A stretch of DNA of 8,162 nucleotides from Anaerolineae bacterium (GTDB lineage: Bacteria; Chloroflexota; Anaerolineae; SpSt-313): assembly GCA_023511475.1 (NCBI GenBank), contig JAIMBM010000115.1:1-8162 (forward strand). Reading direction: 5' to 3'. The notes beneath the pieces were generated by a model. The model saw only the letters and a program-made list of their open reading frames with translations, made no database searches and was not told the origin of the DNA. Below are positions 5,907-8,162 of the stretch, piece by piece; position 1 is the first letter of the stretch, and every line of letters begins with the position of its first letter. The position numbers and the translations under genes are program-made.

Positions 5907-8137
5907 GATCGACTCTCCCGCAGAGACCCGGCGGGGACCGGTTCGCCCCGCGACGAGGCCAGACCCTTCGTCAGCCAAGCCATGTTCACCCCGGCGGCCT
6001 GCAGCCCCGGGGCAGCGGCACCGAGCACGCAGCCGGCGAGGGTGAGCGCCACAACCGCCGCGGCCAGCCGCGGCGTCAGCCAGAGGGCGGGCAGGACCTG
6101 CGAACCGCGAAAGATCGCGTTGAGCGCGCTGACGAGCTGCCAGGCCATGTAGCAGCCCAGGAGGGAGCCAACGACCCCCATCGCCAGCCCGCTCCAGAGA
6201 TACCCGGCCAGAACCTCCCCCGGCAGGGCGCCGAGAAGCCTCACAAGGCCGATCTCGGCCCGCTGCTCCCGGCAGCTGGGCCACAGGGCGTTGGCTACAG
6301 CAACCCCGCAGACGAATAGCCCACCCGCAACACAGATGACGAGCAGCCGCTGGTACAGCCCCTGGGCGCGCGCGACCGGATCATCGCCGCGGAGAGTCCC
6401 GCCGCCGGGAAAGGCGGAGGCAACCCGCCGGAGTGCGTGGGTGGCATCGGTGATCTGGACGTCGGGCAACTGCTCGCGCACCCGCGTGAGGTAGGCGCTG
6501 CGCTCCTGAGGATCCTTCGCCGGCGGTACCAGCAGGGTGATCCAGTCCAGCGCGCCCGCGTCGCCCGAGAGGCGCCGGTAGGTCTCGAGAGGGACGTCCG
6601 CCCGATAGTTCACCGGGCTCAGCGCATCGAGCGGCCAGCGCTCCCGGATGCCGACGACGGTCAGGTCGCGGCCGCGGATGGACACCCTATCGCCGATGCG
6701 CAGGCCCCGGCGGTGCGCCAGCTCCCAACCGAGGATCACCTCCTCCGGGCCCTCGAGGGCCCGGCCCTCCTCGAGGCACACCGGATAGGGGACGGAGGCT
6801 CCGGTACTCCCATCAGCTGAGAGCAGGCCGTAGAGCACCCCTGAGGGCGGCCGGCCGGGCCAGCCTTCCTCGCCCTCTGCCAGGGCAATCCCTCCGGCCT
6901 CTGCAATCGCCCCTCGAAAGCCCGGCAGACTCTGCAGGCGCCACAGCAGCGAATCCGAGAGCCGTCCGAAGAGCGCCAGTCTTCCGGCGTTGCCGGCGGC
7001 TGTGCGCTGCAGCGCCATGGCCAGGGACTCCTCGAGGCCTCCGGCCAGTAGGGCCAGCAGCACGGCCAGGGCGATCGCGCCCACGGCCACGCCGCTGCGG
7101 GCGAGCCGACCCAGCTCGCCGGCGCGCCGCCTGAGGGCCAGCGCCCCGCCCAGGCCACCGGCACCGGCCGCCCAGGCGACGGCCAGGAGCGACACGCGCG
7201 GGGTCAGGGTCAGCGGCGTGAGGGCGTGTGCACGGAGGGCGCCCACATTCAGGACCGACGCGGCCGCCCAGGCGACGGCCAGGCCGCCGATGCCCCCAAG
7301 GCCGGCAACGACCGCCGCCACGAGGGCAGGCGAGAGGCGACCCTCATGGGCGGAACGCGTGGCCTCGGCCCCTGCCGGTCCGGCGATGAGGGCGGTCAGC
7401 AGGCCGAGCACTGCGACCCAGACGGTCAGCGCGCGCTCGAGGCGGCGCTCCTCCAGGCAAGCCTCCTCGGGCGTCAGTACGACGGCGTTATGGAGCGTCG
7501 CTCGCAGCTCTGCCAAGACGGCAGCACCGTCTGCTCCCGGCGCAAGGAGGACATGGATGGGATCCACCCGCTGCCCGGACAGGCCGACGAGAGGCGCCGC
7601 CTCGAGGGGGACCTGCACCAGGTTCCCGGCCAAAAGTCCGCCGGGCTGCCAGATGCCGACAACGCGAAAGGCACGGCCGCTCAGCCAGAGTGTGCTCCCG
7701 GGCCGCAGCCCGCCGGCTCTCGCCAGCTCGTGGCCGACAACGACCTCATCGGGAGACTGCGGCAGGGCTCCCTCCGCCAGCTTCAGGCCGGGGATGGGCG
7801 GAGCAAAGCGCCAGGCCGCGAGGTCCGTTTCCACCGTCCACAGGCGGAGCGTGCGCCACGGCAAGCCCTCGCAGGCAACGTCCATCGGCCCGACGCCCGC
7901 AGCGACCGCGCCGACCCCCGGCACCAGCCGGACTTCCCTGGCGAGGTCGGCACCGGACGTCCCGCGTGGGCGGACAAGCAGGCCCCCAGAAAGGGCCCGC
8001 TGTCGGGCTGCGAGGGCGTGCGACACGGTCTCGAGCGCAGCCGCACTCAGCGCCAGCGCCGCGACGCAGAGGGCAATCGCCAGCAAGCCCCCGATGCGCA
8101 CCTGCTGGCGAGCGAAGAGACGGTCCAAGGCCACCAC
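5903..8137 (-). CDS. FtsX/MacB-type ABC transporter permease, two-module (5' end uncertain)
   Basis: Inner-membrane permease of the MacB/LolCE (FtsX) superfamily, expected to work with a HlyD-type adaptor and a MacB/LolD-type ATPase in export or mechanotransmission. About 744 residues, roughly twice a single 400-residue module. Predicted helices fall near 16-36, 237-255, 270-296, 314-334, 349-368, 595-618, 645-672 and 688-712, giving two four-helix modules, each with a large extracytoplasmic MacB_PCD-like domain (about 40-235 and 372-590). The C-terminal module has the classic FtsX stretch AEIGLVRLLGA at 627-637; the first module lacks it. The annotated start is a GTG (a second GTG follows directly) without a visible Shine-Dalgarno. 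The frame stays open for eight more codons to the window edge, so the true start may lie outside. Its last four bases overlap the adaptor gene as ATGA, implying one operon and translational coupling. Family assignment is firm; substrate is unknown. Confidence 0.88.
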   Translation of the reverse strand: MVALDRLFARQQVRIGGLLAIALCVAALALSAAALETVSHALAARQRALSGGLLVRPRGTSGADLAREVRLVPGVGAVAAGVGPMDVACEGLPWRTLRLWTVETDLAAWRFAPPIPGLKLAEGALPQSPDEVVVGHELARAGGLRPGSTLWLSGRAFRVVGIWQPGGLLAGNLVQVPLEAAPLVGLSGQRVDPIHVLLAPGADGAAVLAELRATLHNAVVLTPEEACLEERRLERALTVWVAVLGLLTALIAGPAGAEATRSAHEGRLSPALVAAVVAGLGGIGGLAVAWAAASVLNVGALRAHALTPLTLTPRVSLLAVAWAAGAGGLGGALALRRRAGELGRLARSGVAVGAIALAVLLALLAGGLEESLAMALQRTAAGNAGRLALFGRLSDSLLWRLQSLPGFRGAIAEAGGIALAEGEEGWPGRPPSGVLYGLLSADGSTGASVPYPVCLEEGRALEGPEEVILGWELAHRRGLRIGDRVSIRGRDLTVVGIRERWPLDALSPVNYRADVPLETYRRLSGDAGALDWITLLVPPAKDPQERSAYLTRVREQLPDVQITDATHALRRVASAFPGGGTLRGDDPVARAQGLYQRLLVICVAGGLFVCGVAVANALWPSCREQRAEIGLVRLLGALPGEVLAGYLWSGLAMGVVGSLLGCYMAWQLVSALNAIFRGSQVLPALWLTPRLAAAVVALTLAGCVLGAAAPGLQAAGVNMAWLTKGLASSRGEPVPAGSLRESRS
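5913..5919 (-). promoter_or_regulatory. Ribosome binding site of the adaptor gene
   Basis: On the minus strand the sequence reads GGGAGAG, six bases before the ATG at 5906. It lies inside the last codons of the FtsX permease gene. This supports the chosen adaptor start and, with the ATGA stop/start overlap, coupled translation of the two genes. Confidence 0.75.
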
Positions 8138-8162
8138 CAGCGGCGAAGAATCGTGCGCGCCA

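Noticed and set aside
4578..6152. 524-codon open frame on the plus strand
   Set aside because: Antisense to the adaptor and to the ATPase start; low-complexity translation without a recognisable fold.
5907..6284. N-terminal extension of the adaptor frame by 126 codons
   Set aside because: It overlaps the well-supported permease C-terminus in another frame; the ATG at 5906 has a good ribosome binding site and gives a normal membrane anchor.

Overview
The window is GC-rich DNA from a bacterial chromosome or metagenome contig. All credible genes lie on the minus strand, so transcription runs from the right edge to the left edge. The MacA-like adaptor carries repeated 'KAGPSPEEL'-type coiled-coil turns of a kind I associate with Chloroflexota. 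That lineage guess is an inference and is not firm. No rRNA, tRNA, CRISPR array or insertion sequence was seen. The left edge is a C homopolymer that looks like a contig end.

Layout in transcription order (right to left): (1) 8137-5903, a two-module FtsX/MacB-type ABC permease whose frame is still open at the right edge; (2) 5906-4719, a HlyD/MacA-type adaptor that overlaps the permease by an ATGA; (3) a 109-bp gap holding a small hairpin and a ribosome binding site; (4) 4609-203, one uninterrupted 1468-codon gene; (5) 202-1, non-coding, ending in long C and G runs.

The third gene is the notable one. It joins, in one frame, a MacB/LolD-type ATPase domain, a DppB-type permease, a DppC-type permease, an extra membrane helix and an M28-family metallopeptidase domain. 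The ATPase keeps its Walker A but has lost or changed the Q-loop Gln, the LSGGQ signature, the catalytic Glu, the D-loop Asp and the H-loop His. The M28 domain keeps plausible metal ligands but has Ala where the general-base Glu normally sits. The extra helix should place the M28 domain outside the cell.

As a working picture (inference), the first two genes form a MacAB/LolCDE-like export or envelope-remodelling complex. The third appears to be a lineage-specific fusion in which the ATPase of that operon was joined to an oligopeptide importer core and to an external, possibly non-catalytic peptidase fold that could act as a tethered peptide-binding or sensing module. No separate solute-binding protein and no intact ATPase is present here, so partners would have to come from outside the window.
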